Of a DNA stretch of 64,000 nucleotides, positions 53,759 to 61,611 are shown in pieces. The DNA is from Oerskovia sp042887685 (lineage in GTDB: Bacteria; Actinomycetota; Actinomycetes; Actinomycetales; Cellulomonadaceae). The position numbers and the translations under genes were made by a program. The stretch is taken from the NCBI RefSeq assembly GCF_042887685.1, contig NZ_JBHVOS010000004.1:1-64000 (forward strand), given 5' to 3'. A model generated the notes under the pieces. That model searched no databases. It saw nothing but the letters and a program-made list of their open reading frames with translations, and was not told the DNA's origin. Position 1 is the stretch's first letter, and each line of letters opens with the position of its first letter.

Positions 53759-54133
53759 TCAGCCCGCTGCGGCAGAGGCCACCTGGGACGTCTTCCACCG
53801 CAGGTACCTCTCCCGCAGGCACACGGCGCACGGGTACCTCTCCCGCAGGCACACGGCGCACGGGCGGTACCCCGCGGCGATCGCGGTCTCCTCGTCGGCG
53901 AAGAACACCCGATGGGTCACGTAGCCCCCACGAGCGATCGCCCGTGCCGCGCCCGGACAATCGAGCCGGCCGTAGATCCGGGAGCGTCGGTGGCCGCCGA
54001 GGGTCCCGGGGACAGGGCTGAGGGTCGGGGCGCGGTCGGGCCCGAGCAGGCGGTAGAGCCGCGAGGGCGGACCGGCCGTGGGTTCCTCCGAGACCGGGAC
54101 GGTGGTCGTCGGGGTGCGTGGCGTCGTGGTCAC
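53759..54133 (-). CDS. Ada-like zinc-domain protein with duplicated CxxC segment
   Basis: The 124 residues after a Thr/Pro-rich leader match the N-terminal metal-binding domain of Ada: SRIYGRLDCPGAARAIARGGYVTHRVFFADEETAIAAGYRPCAVCLRERY. In Ada four cysteines bind zinc and the first accepts methyl from DNA phosphotriesters; here the first position is Gly (IYG), leaving three. A 30-bp tandem duplication repeats PCAVCLRERY, so a second CxxC pair is present. No methyltransferase or AraC domain follows. GTG 54133 has AGGAGC upstream. Function is probably nucleic-acid or zinc binding, not direct repair. Confidence 0.8.
   Translation of the reverse strand: MTTTPRTPTTTVPVSEEPTAGPPSRLYRLLGPDRAPTLSPVPGTLGGHRRSRIYGRLDCPGAARAIARGGYVTHRVFFADEETAIAAGYRPCAVCLRERYPCAVCLRERYLRWKTSQVASAAAG
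53803..53862 (-). repeat. Perfect 30-bp tandem duplication in Ada-like gene
   Basis: Units 53803-53832 and 53833-53862 are identical and encode PCAVCLRERY twice, in frame. Confidence 0.97.
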
Positions 54134-54339
54134 GAGGGTGCTCCTGGGGTCGGGGTCGGGTGCGCTCACCTCGTAGACGCCCGCGCCCCGCGAGACGTGA
54201 GGCGGCGCGCGACGTGGGACGGCGTGCGAGGGGGGAGCGGCGCCGTCGGGCAGGGCGGGCTTCCTGATGCCGACCGCGTCCTGCGCGGATACGTTCGCCC
54301 GTGAGGCGCGCTCGGCGCCCACGGGCGAGAGGCGGGCAC

Positions 54340-56124
54340 ATGCCGACGAGCACCAGGGCGACCACGGCGACCACGACGCAGCGACCGTGGTTCGTGTTCG
54401 CGTCCCTGCAGGGCTACCGCGGGGCCTGGCTGCGGGGCGACGTGATCGCGGGGCTGACCGTGTGGGCGGTCCTCGTGCCCGAGTCGCTCGCGTACGCGAC
54501 CATCGCGGGCGTCTCACCCGTCGTGGGCCTGTACGCCGCGGTGCCCTCGCTGATCCTGTACGCGGCGTTCGGCAGCTCGCGCCACCTGATCGTGGGGCCC
54601 ATGTCCGCGACCGCGGCCCTGTCCGCGAGCGTGGTCGCGGCCTTCCGGCCCGGCGACGACGCGGCGTTCGTCGCGCTGACCACGGCCGTCGCGCTCGTCA
54701 CCGGCGTCCTGTGCCTCGTCGCGGGCATCGCGCGCCTCGGGTTCCTGGCCTCGTTCATCTCCGAGCCCGTGCTCAAGGGCTTCATCGTGGGCCTCGCGCT
54801 CACGATCGTCATCGGGCAGGTGCCCGCCCTGCTGGGCGTCGACAAGGGCGAGGGGAACTTCTTCGAGAAGCTCTGGGCCATCGTCACCGAGCTCGGCACG
54901 GCCCACCCCCTGACCGTCGTGCTCGGCCTGGGGTCCCTCGCGGCGGTCCTCGCGATCAGGCGCTGGCTCCCCAAGGTGCCCGGCTCGCTCGTCGTGGTCG
55001 GGATCGGGATCGCGCTCGTCCTGCTGCTCGGGCTCGACGACGACGGCGTCGACATCGTCGGCCCCATCCAGGCCGGGCTCCCCGCGCTCGGGCTGCCCAC
55101 GGGCGTCGACTGGAACACCTACACCGACCTGATCGGCCCGGCTGCGGGCGTCATGCTCGTGGGCTTCGCCGAAGCCCTCGGGGCCGCCAAGACGTACGCC
55201 TCGCGCGAGGGGTACGACATCGACGCCAACCGGGAGCTCGTCGGCATGGGCGCCGCGAACCTCGGTTCGGGCCTCGCGTCCGGCATGGTCGTCAACGGCA
55301 GCCTGTCCAAGACCGCGGTCAACGGCGGCGCGGGCGCCAAGAGCCAGGTCTCGGGCCTGGTCGCGGCCGTCCTGACGATCCTGACCCTGCTGTTCCTCAC
55401 GCCCGTGTTCGAGTCCCTGCCCGAGGCCACGCTCGCGGCCGTCGTCATCGCGGCCGTGATCGAGCTCGTCGACGTCAAGGCCCTGCGCCGCCTGTACCGC
55501 CTCGCGACCCCGCGCACCAAGGCCCTGTACGGGGGAGCGGCCCGGCACGACTTCTGGGCGGCGCTCGCGGCCATGGTCGGCGTCCTGGTGTTCGACACGC
55601 TGCCCGGCCTCGTGCTCGGGATCGTGCTCTCGCTGTTCCTGCTCCTCGGCCGCGCCTCGCGCCCCCACGTGGCCGTGCTCGTGCGCAACTCGCACGGCGT
55701 GTGGGTCGACCGTGCGCGGCGCGTCGCGACGGGCAAGGACGGGGGCACCAGCGTCGAGGGGGCGCTCGTGGTGCGCGTCGAGTCGGGCCTGTTCTTCGCC
55801 AACGCGGACACCGTGCGCGCGGCCGTGCGCCGCCTGGCCGCGGACGCCTCACCGCGCGTCGTGGTCCTCGACGCCGAGACCGTGCCGTTCGTGGACGTCG
55901 AGGCCGCCGAGATGCTCGTGACCCTGGCCCGCGACCTCGACCGGGTCGGTGCCCGCCTGGCCCTGGCCCGGGACGTGGGCCAGGTGCGCGACGTGCTGCG
56001 CGGCGCCGTCGGGCCGGACGAGCTGCCGCCTACCTACCCCGACGTGGACACCGCGCTGAGCGCCCTCCTGCCGGCCGCGGCGGGGACCGCGGGCGAGGCC
56101 CCGGCGACCACGCCGCCCGCCTGA
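54340..56124 (+). CDS. SulP-family anion transporter with STAS domain
   Basis: The 594 residues show the SulP signature (LRGDVIAGLTVWAVLVPESLAYATIAGVSPVVGLYAAVPSLILYAAFGSSRHLIVGPMSATAAL), about 12-14 membrane helices and a C-terminal cytosolic STAS domain (VVRVESGLFFANADTVRAAVRRL, VVLDAETVPFVDVEAAEML). The substrate may be sulfate, bicarbonate or another anion; no sulfate-assimilation or carbonic anhydrase gene is adjacent. ATG 54340 follows AGAGGCGGG; GTG 54301, 5 nt after TACGTT, is an alternative leaderless start. Confidence 0.92.
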   Translation: MPTSTRATTATTTQRPWFVFASLQGYRGAWLRGDVIAGLTVWAVLVPESLAYATIAGVSPVVGLYAAVPSLILYAAFGSSRHLIVGPMSATAALSASVVAAFRPGDDAAFVALTTAVALVTGVLCLVAGIARLGFLASFISEPVLKGFIVGLALTIVIGQVPALLGVDKGEGNFFEKLWAIVTELGTAHPLTVVLGLGSLAAVLAIRRWLPKVPGSLVVVGIGIALVLLLGLDDDGVDIVGPIQAGLPALGLPTGVDWNTYTDLIGPAAGVMLVGFAEALGAAKTYASREGYDIDANRELVGMGAANLGSGLASGMVVNGSLSKTAVNGGAGAKSQVSGLVAAVLTILTLLFLTPVFESLPEATLAAVVIAAVIELVDVKALRRLYRLATPRTKALYGGAARHDFWAALAAMVGVLVFDTLPGLVLGIVLSLFLLLGRASRPHVAVLVRNSHGVWVDRARRVATGKDGGTSVEGALVVRVESGLFFANADTVRAAVRRLAADASPRVVVLDAETVPFVDVEAAEMLVTLARDLDRVGARLALARDVGQVRDVLRGAVGPDELPPTYPDVDTALSALLPAAAGTAGEAPATTPPA

Positions 56125-56288
56125 GGCCGCCGCACGCCCGACGGCGCCGCTCGCCCCCGGCGGCCCGCAGCCCTTCGCGCGCGGTCGGCAGGGCACGGCA
56201 CTACGGTCGGGGTGACCTGTCCCGTGAGCCCTCGCGAGACCGGGGCGCGGTGCCGCGAGAGCGGCGGCGCACGACGAGAGGAAGTGCC

Positions 56289-56957
56289 GTGGGTCCAGCC
56301 GTCGGTCAGTCCCTGCCCATCGCTGTGGGAGTCCTCGTCAGCCCGATGCCCATCGTGGCGGTCGTGCTGATGCTCGTCAGCAGGAAGGCGAAGGCCAACG
56401 GCTTCTCGTTCCTCCTGGGGTGGGTCGTGGGGATCGCGGCGCTCGGGTCGGTCGTGCTGCTCGTGGCGGGTGCGGCCACGCCCGACGCGTCCGGGCCGCC
56501 CGCCTGGGCGAGCGTCGTCAAGATCGTCCTGGGCGTCCTGCTGCTGCTCCTCGCGGTCAGCCAGTGGCGGGGGCGACCGCGCGAGGGCGTGAGCCCGCGG
56601 ACGCCGGGGTGGATGAGCGCGATCGACGCGTTCACCCCCGTCAAGGCGTTCGGCCTCGCGGTCCTGCTCGGGGCGGTCAACCCGAAGAACCTGCTGCTCG
56701 TCGTCTCGGGCGCCGCGGCCATCGCTGCCGCGACGTCCCAGACGTCCGAGCAGCTCGGGGCCCTCGCGGTGTTCGTCGTCGTGGCGAGCCTCGGCGTCGC
56801 GGCCCCCGTCGTGATCTACCTGGCCATGGGGTCCCGGGCCGCGACGCTCCTCGACGGGCTCAAGGCCTGGATGATCCAGAACAACGCCGTCATCATGGCC
56901 GTGCTCCTCCTGGTGCTCGGGACCAAGATGGTCGGCGACGGGATCACGGCGCTGTGA
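56289..56957 (+). CDS. GAP-family membrane protein
   Basis: The 222 residues have six hydrophobic segments and the family start GQSLPIAVGVLVSPMPIVAVVLMLVSRKAKANGFSFLLGWVVGI, followed by KIVLGVLLLLLAVSQWRGRP, FTPVKAFGLAVLLGAVNPKNLLLVVSGAAAIA and a last helix. This matches the GAP (Sap, sulfolipid-addressing) family, which resembles LysE-type exporters; some members move glycolipids, but most are uncharacterised. GTG 56289 has AGAGGAAG upstream. It stands alone downstream of the SulP gene with a 164-bp gap. Confidence 0.82.
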   Translation: MGPAVGQSLPIAVGVLVSPMPIVAVVLMLVSRKAKANGFSFLLGWVVGIAALGSVVLLVAGAATPDASGPPAWASVVKIVLGVLLLLLAVSQWRGRPREGVSPRTPGWMSAIDAFTPVKAFGLAVLLGAVNPKNLLLVVSGAAAIAAATSQTSEQLGALAVFVVVASLGVAAPVVIYLAMGSRAATLLDGLKAWMIQNNAVIMAVLLLVLGTKMVGDGITAL

Positions 56958-57001
56958 GGTGGACGTCCGCGCGACCCGCGCGCGATCTCCCCGAAAAACC
57001 C

Positions 57002-57032
57002 TTGCCCTGGCCCGGGGGCGGGCCGCTACTGT
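57002..57032 (+). promoter_or_regulatory. Strong stable-RNA-like promoter
   Basis: TTGCCC (57002-57007) and TACTGT (57027-57032), 19 nt apart, preceded by AAAAACC, resemble actinobacterial tRNA and rRNA promoters. Transcription would start near 57040, about 365 nt before the HNH gene, through both tRNA-like folds. The whole 56958-57404 gap holds no protein gene. Confidence 0.7.
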
Positions 57033-57137
57033 GGTGCACGTCCGGTCAGGAGGCCGGTCGCCGGTCGGGGCAGCCCGCACGGAGTCCGCTCCTGACCCGT
57101 TCTCATGAGGTGCCGCTCCGGCGGCCCGCACGAGCTG

Positions 57138-57219
57138 ACGCACACGAGACCGCGCCACAGTGGTAGCGCGGCGAGCCAGGCACATGAACCTGGCCACGAC
57201 GGGGACCCGTGGTGTGCGT
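57138..57219 (+). ncRNA. tRNA-like cloverleaf 1 in HNH leader
   Basis: A four-armed fold can be drawn: acceptor-like 7 bp ACGCACA/TGTGCGT (57138-57144, 57213-57219), D-like 6 bp CCGCGC/GCGCGG around CACAGTGGTA (57150-57171), anticodon-like 5 bp CCAGG/CCTGG around CACATGAA (57176-57193) and T-like 5 bp CCACG/CGTGG with a 9-nt loop (57194-57212). The anticodon-like loop has 8 bases and no U33, there is no variable loop and the T loop is not canonical, so it is not a working tRNA. The pairing is all Watson-Crick, which makes chance unlikely but not excluded. Confidence 0.6.
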
Positions 57220-57230
57220 GGAGGTCCCAA

Positions 57231-57254
57231 GTCGCCCGGACTGCAGTCGGGCGG
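57231..57254 (+). ncRNA. Linking hairpin between the two tRNA-like folds
   Basis: CGCCC and GGGCG enclose GACT/AGTC with a bulged G and a tight loop, giving a stable hairpin between the cloverleaf-like elements. Confidence 0.5.
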
Positions 57255-57261
57255 CACCCCT

Positions 57262-57336
57262 GGAGAGGCATGTGCCAAGGTCGGCGACGGGGCGCACCAG
57301 CGCCTCGTGGGGCGGGTTCGATTCCCGCCCTCTCCG
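57262..57336 (+). ncRNA. tRNA-Ser-like element lacking an anticodon arm
   Basis: The ends are those of a tRNA-Ser: acceptor GGAGAGG (57262-57268) pairs perfectly with CCTCTCC (57329-57335), the T arm GCGGG-TTCGATT-CCCGC (57312-57328) is canonical and contiguous with the acceptor, and G57336 is the serine discriminator base. The middle is degenerate: the D region is poorly paired, and where the anticodon arm should be there is GGCGC-ACCA-GCGCC (57291-57304) with a 4-nt loop. It lies 68 nt before the HNH start. It is either a tRNA mimic or a tRNA remnant. Confidence 0.7.
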
Positions 57337-57404
57337 CAGACGACGTGGGTGGCCCGCGGCGCCGAGGATCTCGGTTCCGCGGGTCGCAGACAGGGAGTCG
57401 GTCG

Positions 57405-57866
57405 ATGAGCGAGGTCGTCATCTACAACCTGGGCGGCGGGCAGGTCCTGGGCCGCGTCTCGCTCGGGCACGCGATCCGGATGCTGCACCGCCGGGTCGCG
57501 GCCGTGCGCGAGGCCGTCGAGGGGGAGACCTTCGGCCCCTACCAGCGCCCCGTCTCGGTCGAGCTCGTCCGTTATGTCCACTCCCGCTGGGTCTACGAGC
57601 GCACGGGCCGCGTGCCGTACTCACGTGCCGCGCTGATGCGCCGTGACAGGAACCGTTGCGGCTACTGCGGGGCTCCGGCGACGACCATGGACCACGTGGT
57701 GCCCCGGTGCCAGGGCGGGACCACGACCTGGCTCAACGCCGTGGCGGCGTGCGAGCCGTGCAACAGCGCCAAGGCCGGCCGGACTCCCCAGGAAGCGGGC
57801 ATGACACTGCGCTCGCGGCCGTTCGAGCCCGTGCTCGCCGACGTCTACCCGTACGGCAAGCGCTGA
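57405..57866 (+). CDS. HNH endonuclease
   Basis: The 153 residues have an N-terminal domain (MSEVVIYNLGGGQVLGRVSLGHAIRMLHRRVAAV...PVSVELVRYVHSRWVYERTGRVPYSRAALMRRD) common in a large actinobacterial HNH family, then the zinc-finger-bounded nuclease: CGYCGAP, DHVVPRCQGG, WLNAVAACEPCNSAKAGRTP. The DH catalytic pair and both CxxC pairs are intact. GGGAG precedes ATG 57405. It has its own long structured leader and no partner protein, so the leader RNA may regulate it, be its target, or serve as its guide or substrate; none is proven. Confidence 0.9.
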   Translation: MSEVVIYNLGGGQVLGRVSLGHAIRMLHRRVAAVREAVEGETFGPYQRPVSVELVRYVHSRWVYERTGRVPYSRAALMRRDRNRCGYCGAPATTMDHVVPRCQGGTTTWLNAVAACEPCNSAKAGRTPQEAGMTLRSRPFEPVLADVYPYGKR

Positions 57867-57869
57867 GCC

Positions 57870-58070
57870 TCAGGGCTGCGGGGCGTTCTCGACCCTGATG
57901 GTCCCGTCGTCGTCCAGGACCAGCCGGTGCGGGTCGCCGTCGGCGAGGACCAGGGCGTGCTCGAGCGCGAGCCGTGGCACGTCCAGGGCCCAGTCGGGCA
58001 GGTACCGGTGCGTGCGCAGCGCGTCGAGGATCGGGCCGGGCGGGATGCGACGGGACGTCAGGTCGGACAC
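57870..58070 (-). CDS. Small hypothetical protein
   Basis: A possible 66-residue protein (SDLTSRRIPPGPILDALRTHRYLPDWALDVPRLALEHALVLADGDPHRLVLDDDGTIRVENAPQP). The last part looks like a beta-hairpin. GTG 58070 follows GATCCT by 6 nt and a GGAG; GTG 58100 would add 10 residues. GC-rich third positions support coding. It ends 3 bp from the HNH stop, convergent. No family is recognised. Confidence 0.5.
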   Translation of the reverse strand: MSDLTSRRIPPGPILDALRTHRYLPDWALDVPRLALEHALVLADGDPHRLVLDDDGTIRVENAPQP

Positions 58071-58197
58071 GGCTCCAGGATCCCACGCGTCTCGTCCCAC
58101 GGGCGAGGGTTGGTCCGGTGCGCGGGGCGGACTAGGGTGGGGCTCCTAGGAGTCAGGAAGCGGCCCCTCGACACGCACGTGCTGAGAGCGAGCCATC

Positions 58198-58926
58198 ATG
58201 CCCACCGACCCGTCCCCTCGCAGGCGTCGCCGCGACCCGCTCGCCGAGGCGTTGAGCCTCGGGCGAGCCCATCCCACGGGCCAGTACCGTGTCGACCTGC
58301 GCACCGGTGAGTGGTGGTGGTCCGAGGAGATCTACCTGCTGCACGGTCTGGCCCCCGACTCCGTCACCCCGAGCGCGGGCCTGCTCGCCCAGCACAAGCA
58401 CCCCGACGACCGCGACACGGTCCTGCGCGACCTCGCGCTGCTGCGCACCACGGGACGCCCCTTCAGCACCAGCCACCGCATCGTGGACGCGCGCGGCCGG
58501 ACCAAGACCGTCACGGTCACGGGCCAGGCCCGCCGCGACGCGTCGGGCGCCGTGGTCGAGGTGATCGGCATGATGATCGACACGTCCGCGGCGCACGAGG
58601 ACGCGCTGCGCCGAGAGGTCACCCGCCAGGTCGCGGTCGGTCTCCAGGACCGTGCCGTCGTCGACCAGGCCAAGGGCGTCATCATGGCCTCGCACGGCCT
58701 GGACCCCGACGGCGCGCTCGACCTCCTGGTGGTGCACGCGAGCGAGAGCAGCCGCCGCCTGCCCGACGTGGCACGCGAGCTGATCGACGCGATCGCGGCG
58801 GGCGGCGGGCTGGGCGGTCGCGCCAAGGACCGCGTCGACGCGTGCCTGGCGGCGCTCGAGCCCGGCAGCGTGAGCCGACCGGGTGGGGCGCAGCTGTTCC
58901 GGCGCAAGGGAGCCGTCACCGGCTGA
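58198..58926 (+). CDS. PAS-ANTAR domain protein
   Basis: The 242 residues combine a PAS domain (GQYRVDLRTGEWWWSEEIYLLHGLAPDSVTPSAGLLAQHKHPDDRDTVL...HRIVDARGRTKTVTVTGQARRDASGAVVEVIGMMIDT) with an ANTAR RNA-binding domain (LQDRAVVDQAKGVIMASHGLDPDGALDLLVVHASESSRRLPDVARELID). ANTAR proteins act as antiterminators by binding paired hexaloop hairpins in nascent RNA. This one probably senses a small molecule or redox state through PAS. It is convergent with a GAF-ANTAR protein. Confidence 0.92.
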   Translation: MPTDPSPRRRRRDPLAEALSLGRAHPTGQYRVDLRTGEWWWSEEIYLLHGLAPDSVTPSAGLLAQHKHPDDRDTVLRDLALLRTTGRPFSTSHRIVDARGRTKTVTVTGQARRDASGAVVEVIGMMIDTSAAHEDALRREVTRQVAVGLQDRAVVDQAKGVIMASHGLDPDGALDLLVVHASESSRRLPDVARELIDAIAAGGGLGGRAKDRVDACLAALEPGSVSRPGGAQLFRRKGAVTG

Positions 58927-59001
58927 GTCCCCGGGCGCCCGAGTCCCCGTCGGCCGGCCCGCGGCGGGCGCACCGACCGGTGGCCCGCCGCGCCGGGTGG
59001 G

Positions 59002-59766
59002 TCACGCCGTCGGGAACCGGCGCGTCTCGACGACCTCGCGGGCGAGGTCGTACAGCTTGACGTTCGAGTCCTGCGAGACGCGGCTGAGCACGGAGAACGC
59101 GCGCTGCGCGGAGAGCTGGTAGCGCTCCATGAGGATGCCCTGGGCCTGACCGATCACGGTGCGGGTCTGCACGGCGCTCGTGAGCTGCTCCTCGGTGCGC
59201 GCGGCGGTCAGGGCCGCGGCGGCGACCGCCGCGAACGTCGAGACGATCGACAGCGCGGTGGCGGGGAACGCGCCCGTGGAGCGCGAGTACAGGTTCAGGG
59301 CGCCGTGCGAGGTCTCGCTCGTGAAGAGCTGCACGCACAGCATCGAGCGGACCCCGAGCTCCTCGTGCACCAGGTCGGCCCACCGCTGCCACCGCGGCTC
59401 GGCAGCGAGGTCGTTGGTGCGCACCAGGTCGGTCTCCCGGATCGCGTCGAGGCACGGCCCCTCGTTCAGCTCGTACTGGAGCTCGTCCCCGCGTCGGGCG
59501 AGCTCGTGCGACGCCGCCGGGGTCTCGATGCGCCCCTTGCGGGTCACGAGCGAGATCCCGGCGGCGTCGCACCCGTCGACCATCGCGACCGCGAGCTCCA
59601 CCGTACGGTCGAGCGTCTCCTGGAGGCTGGGCTCCTCGGCGAGCGTCCGCGCGGCCGACGCGATCGAGGACTCGATGGCCGTGGCGGGGGTCGCCCCCGT
59701 GCCGTACTCGGCGCTCGTGGGGACGTCGAGAGCGTCGTCCTTCGTCTGCTGCAGATCCTGCGTCAT
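59002..59766 (-). CDS. GAF-ANTAR domain protein
   Basis: The 254 residues hold a GAF domain (LQETLDRTVELAVAMVDGCDAAGISLVTRKGRIETPAASHELARRGDELQYELNEGPCLDAIRETDLVRTNDL...ALNLYSRSTGAF) and a C-terminal ANTAR domain (LTSAVQTRTVIGQAQGILMERYQLSAQRAFSVLSRVSQDSNVKLYDLAREVV). ATG 59766 is preferred to 59811 because the upstream 15 residues are not conserved; its ribosome-binding site is weak. GAF-ANTAR proteins are common in actinobacteria and likely link ligand sensing to transcription antitermination. Confidence 0.92.
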   Translation of the reverse strand: MTQDLQQTKDDALDVPTSAEYGTGATPATAIESSIASAARTLAEEPSLQETLDRTVELAVAMVDGCDAAGISLVTRKGRIETPAASHELARRGDELQYELNEGPCLDAIRETDLVRTNDLAAEPRWQRWADLVHEELGVRSMLCVQLFTSETSHGALNLYSRSTGAFPATALSIVSTFAAVAAAALTAARTEEQLTSAVQTRTVIGQAQGILMERYQLSAQRAFSVLSRVSQDSNVKLYDLAREVVETRRFPTA

Positions 59767-59904
59767 CGTGCGTTCCCGTTCGTGCTCGGGGGTGGACGGT
59801 CGACGGCGCACGTCCGCGCCGTTCCGCCACCTGTCGAGGACAACGCTACGCGGTCCGTCGACGACGGTCCCCGTGCAGGTGCCCGACGGGCGGGCAGGGC
59901 CGGC

Positions 59905-60342
59905 TCACGCGTCCTGCAGGCCCCCGGTGTCGCGGGCGTCGACCGTGTCGCGGGCGCCGACCGTGACCTGCCCGCGCTCGACCGCGGTGACGAGGTCCGA
60001 GAGCCGGACGATGCCCACCAGGTCCGGCCCGACCATGACGGGCAGCCGCAGCAGGGCGTGGCGTTCCATGATCCGCACGGCCTCCCGGGCCGGGTCCTGG
60101 GGGCTGAGGACCACGAGGTCCTCGGTGCACAGGTCGCCCACGGGATGGTCGGGCGAGGCGTCGGCGGCCAGCGCCCGCACGATGCTGCGGTCCGTGAGGA
60201 TGCCGATCACGTCGCCGTCGTCGAGCACGACCGCGTCGCCGGAGTCGTCGTCGATCATGGTGCGTGCGGCCTGCGCGACGGTCGCGGTGCGCTCGACCGT
60301 GCAGAACGCCGTGGACATCAGCTGTGCGATGGTCGTCGGCAT
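59905..60342 (-). CDS. Two-CBS-domain protein
   Basis: The 145 residues consist almost entirely of a CBS pair (IAQLMSTAFCTVERTATVAQAARTMIDDDSGDAVVLDDGDVIGILTDRSIVRALAADA and LCTEDLVVLSPQDPAREAVRIMERHALLRLPVMVGPDLVGIVRLSDLVTAV), which would bind an adenine nucleotide. ATG 60342 has GGAGG upstream. The tail carries a short repeat-like VGARDTVDARDTGG. Such stand-alone CBS proteins are stress-linked in actinobacteria; a partner is not evident here. Confidence 0.88.
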   Translation of the reverse strand: MPTTIAQLMSTAFCTVERTATVAQAARTMIDDDSGDAVVLDDGDVIGILTDRSIVRALAADASPDHPVGDLCTEDLVVLSPQDPAREAVRIMERHALLRLPVMVGPDLVGIVRLSDLVTAVERGQVTVGARDTVDARDTGGLQDA

Positions 60343-60479
60343 CGTCGCCTCCGGGATCCTTGCCAAGGACGTCGGTCGCTCCCCGGCCCGGTTCTCACCC
60401 TAGCCCCGCACGGGGCGGGACCGGCCGGGCCCGGCCGGGGCGCGCCGCTCACAGGCCCTTGCGCGTCGCGCGTGCGGCG

Positions 60480-61343
60480 TCAGAACACGGGCTTGCCGCC
60501 CGTGACACCGAGCACCGTCGCCGAGACGTAGCCCGCATCGGCGGGCGAGGCCAGGAAGACGAAGGCCGGCGCGACCTCGGCGGGCTGCCCGGCGCGCCCC
60601 AGCGGGGTATCGGCCCCGAACTGCTCGATCTTCTCCGGCGGCTGCGTCGCGGGCTGCAGCGGCGTCCAGATCGGCCCCGGCGCTACGGCGTTGACCCGGA
60701 TGCCCCGCGCACCGACCTCGGCCGCGAGGTTGACCGTGAAGTTGTTGATCGCGGCCTTGGTCGACGCGTAGTCCAGGAGCGAGGTGGACGGCTGGTACGC
60801 CTGGATCGAGGAGACGTTGATGATCGACGCGCCCTCGCCCAGGTGCTCGAGCGCGGCCTGCGTCACCCAGAACAGCGCGTACAGGTTGGTCTTGAGCACC
60901 CGGTCAAGGTCCTCGCTCGTCACGTCGGCGATCGAGGACCGCCGCGCCATCTGGAATCCCGCGTTGTTCACGAGCACGTCCAGGCCCCCGAGCTGCTCGA
61001 CCGCGCCGGCGACGACCGCGCGGCACGCCGGCTCCTCCCGCAGGTCCCCGGGCAGCAGGACGGCCGAGCGGCCCGCCTCCCGCACCCAGCGCGCGGTCTC
61101 CTCGGCGTCGACCTGCTCCTCGGGCAGGTAGCCGATCGCGACGTCGGCCCCCTCACGGGCGAACGCGATCGCGACCGCACGCCCGATGCCCGAGTCGCCA
61201 CCGGTGACCAGCGCCCGCAGGCCCGTGAGCCGGCCCGAGCCCCGGTAGGACGACTCGCCGTGGTCGGGCAGCGGGTCCATGGGCGACGTCAGGCCCGGAG
61301 GCTCCTGCTGCTGAGCGGGGAAGGCGGGGGTCTGGTCGGGCAC
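60480..61343 (-). CDS. SDR-family oxidoreductase (glucose/ribitol dehydrogenase-like)
   Basis: Short-chain dehydrogenase of 287 residues with a ~40-residue N-terminal extension (PPGLTSPMDPLPDHGESSYRGSGRLTG) typical of the general-stress YhdF/YdaD-type SDRs. The NAD(P) motif is TGGDSGIGRAVA, NNAG is present (VLVNNAGFQ), and the catalytic S-Y-K are in NVSSIQAYQPSTSLLDYASTKAAI. GTG 61343 has GGAGG. The substrate is unknown. It is divergent from the GMC gene across 268 bp. Confidence 0.92.
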   Translation of the reverse strand: MPDQTPAFPAQQQEPPGLTSPMDPLPDHGESSYRGSGRLTGLRALVTGGDSGIGRAVAIAFAREGADVAIGYLPEEQVDAEETARWVREAGRSAVLLPGDLREEPACRAVVAGAVEQLGGLDVLVNNAGFQMARRSSIADVTSEDLDRVLKTNLYALFWVTQAALEHLGEGASIINVSSIQAYQPSTSLLDYASTKAAINNFTVNLAAEVGARGIRVNAVAPGPIWTPLQPATQPPEKIEQFGADTPLGRAGQPAEVAPAFVFLASPADAGYVSATVLGVTGGKPVF

Positions 61344-61611
61344 GGGATCCTCCTTCAGGTCGCCGTGCAGCGCACGCCGGTCGGCGGCCCGCTGCGGGCG
61401 AGGTGTTCTCGGGTCCCGTCCACGCTAGGACGGCGCTCGCGGACTCGCAGTGCGAGCGACCCTGCGGCGCGGACGACCCCGCGGTCGCGATGGCGGTCGC
61501 GCGGCGCGAGGCACCGCGAGCGGCCGTGCCGTACGGCCGGGGCGTGCGCGCCCGGTGGCAGGATGGCACCTGCCGGGCGCGACGGAGCGCCCGAGGATCG
61601 AGGTGGCCACG

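Noticed and set aside
57262..57336. Functional tRNA-Ser gene
   Set aside because: The anticodon arm has a 4-nt loop and no recognisable anticodon, the D arm is weak and the long variable arm of tRNA-Ser is missing.
57138..57336. tmRNA
   Set aside because: There is no tRNA-Ala-like end with a G-U pair, no tag reading frame and no pseudoknot pattern that I can see.
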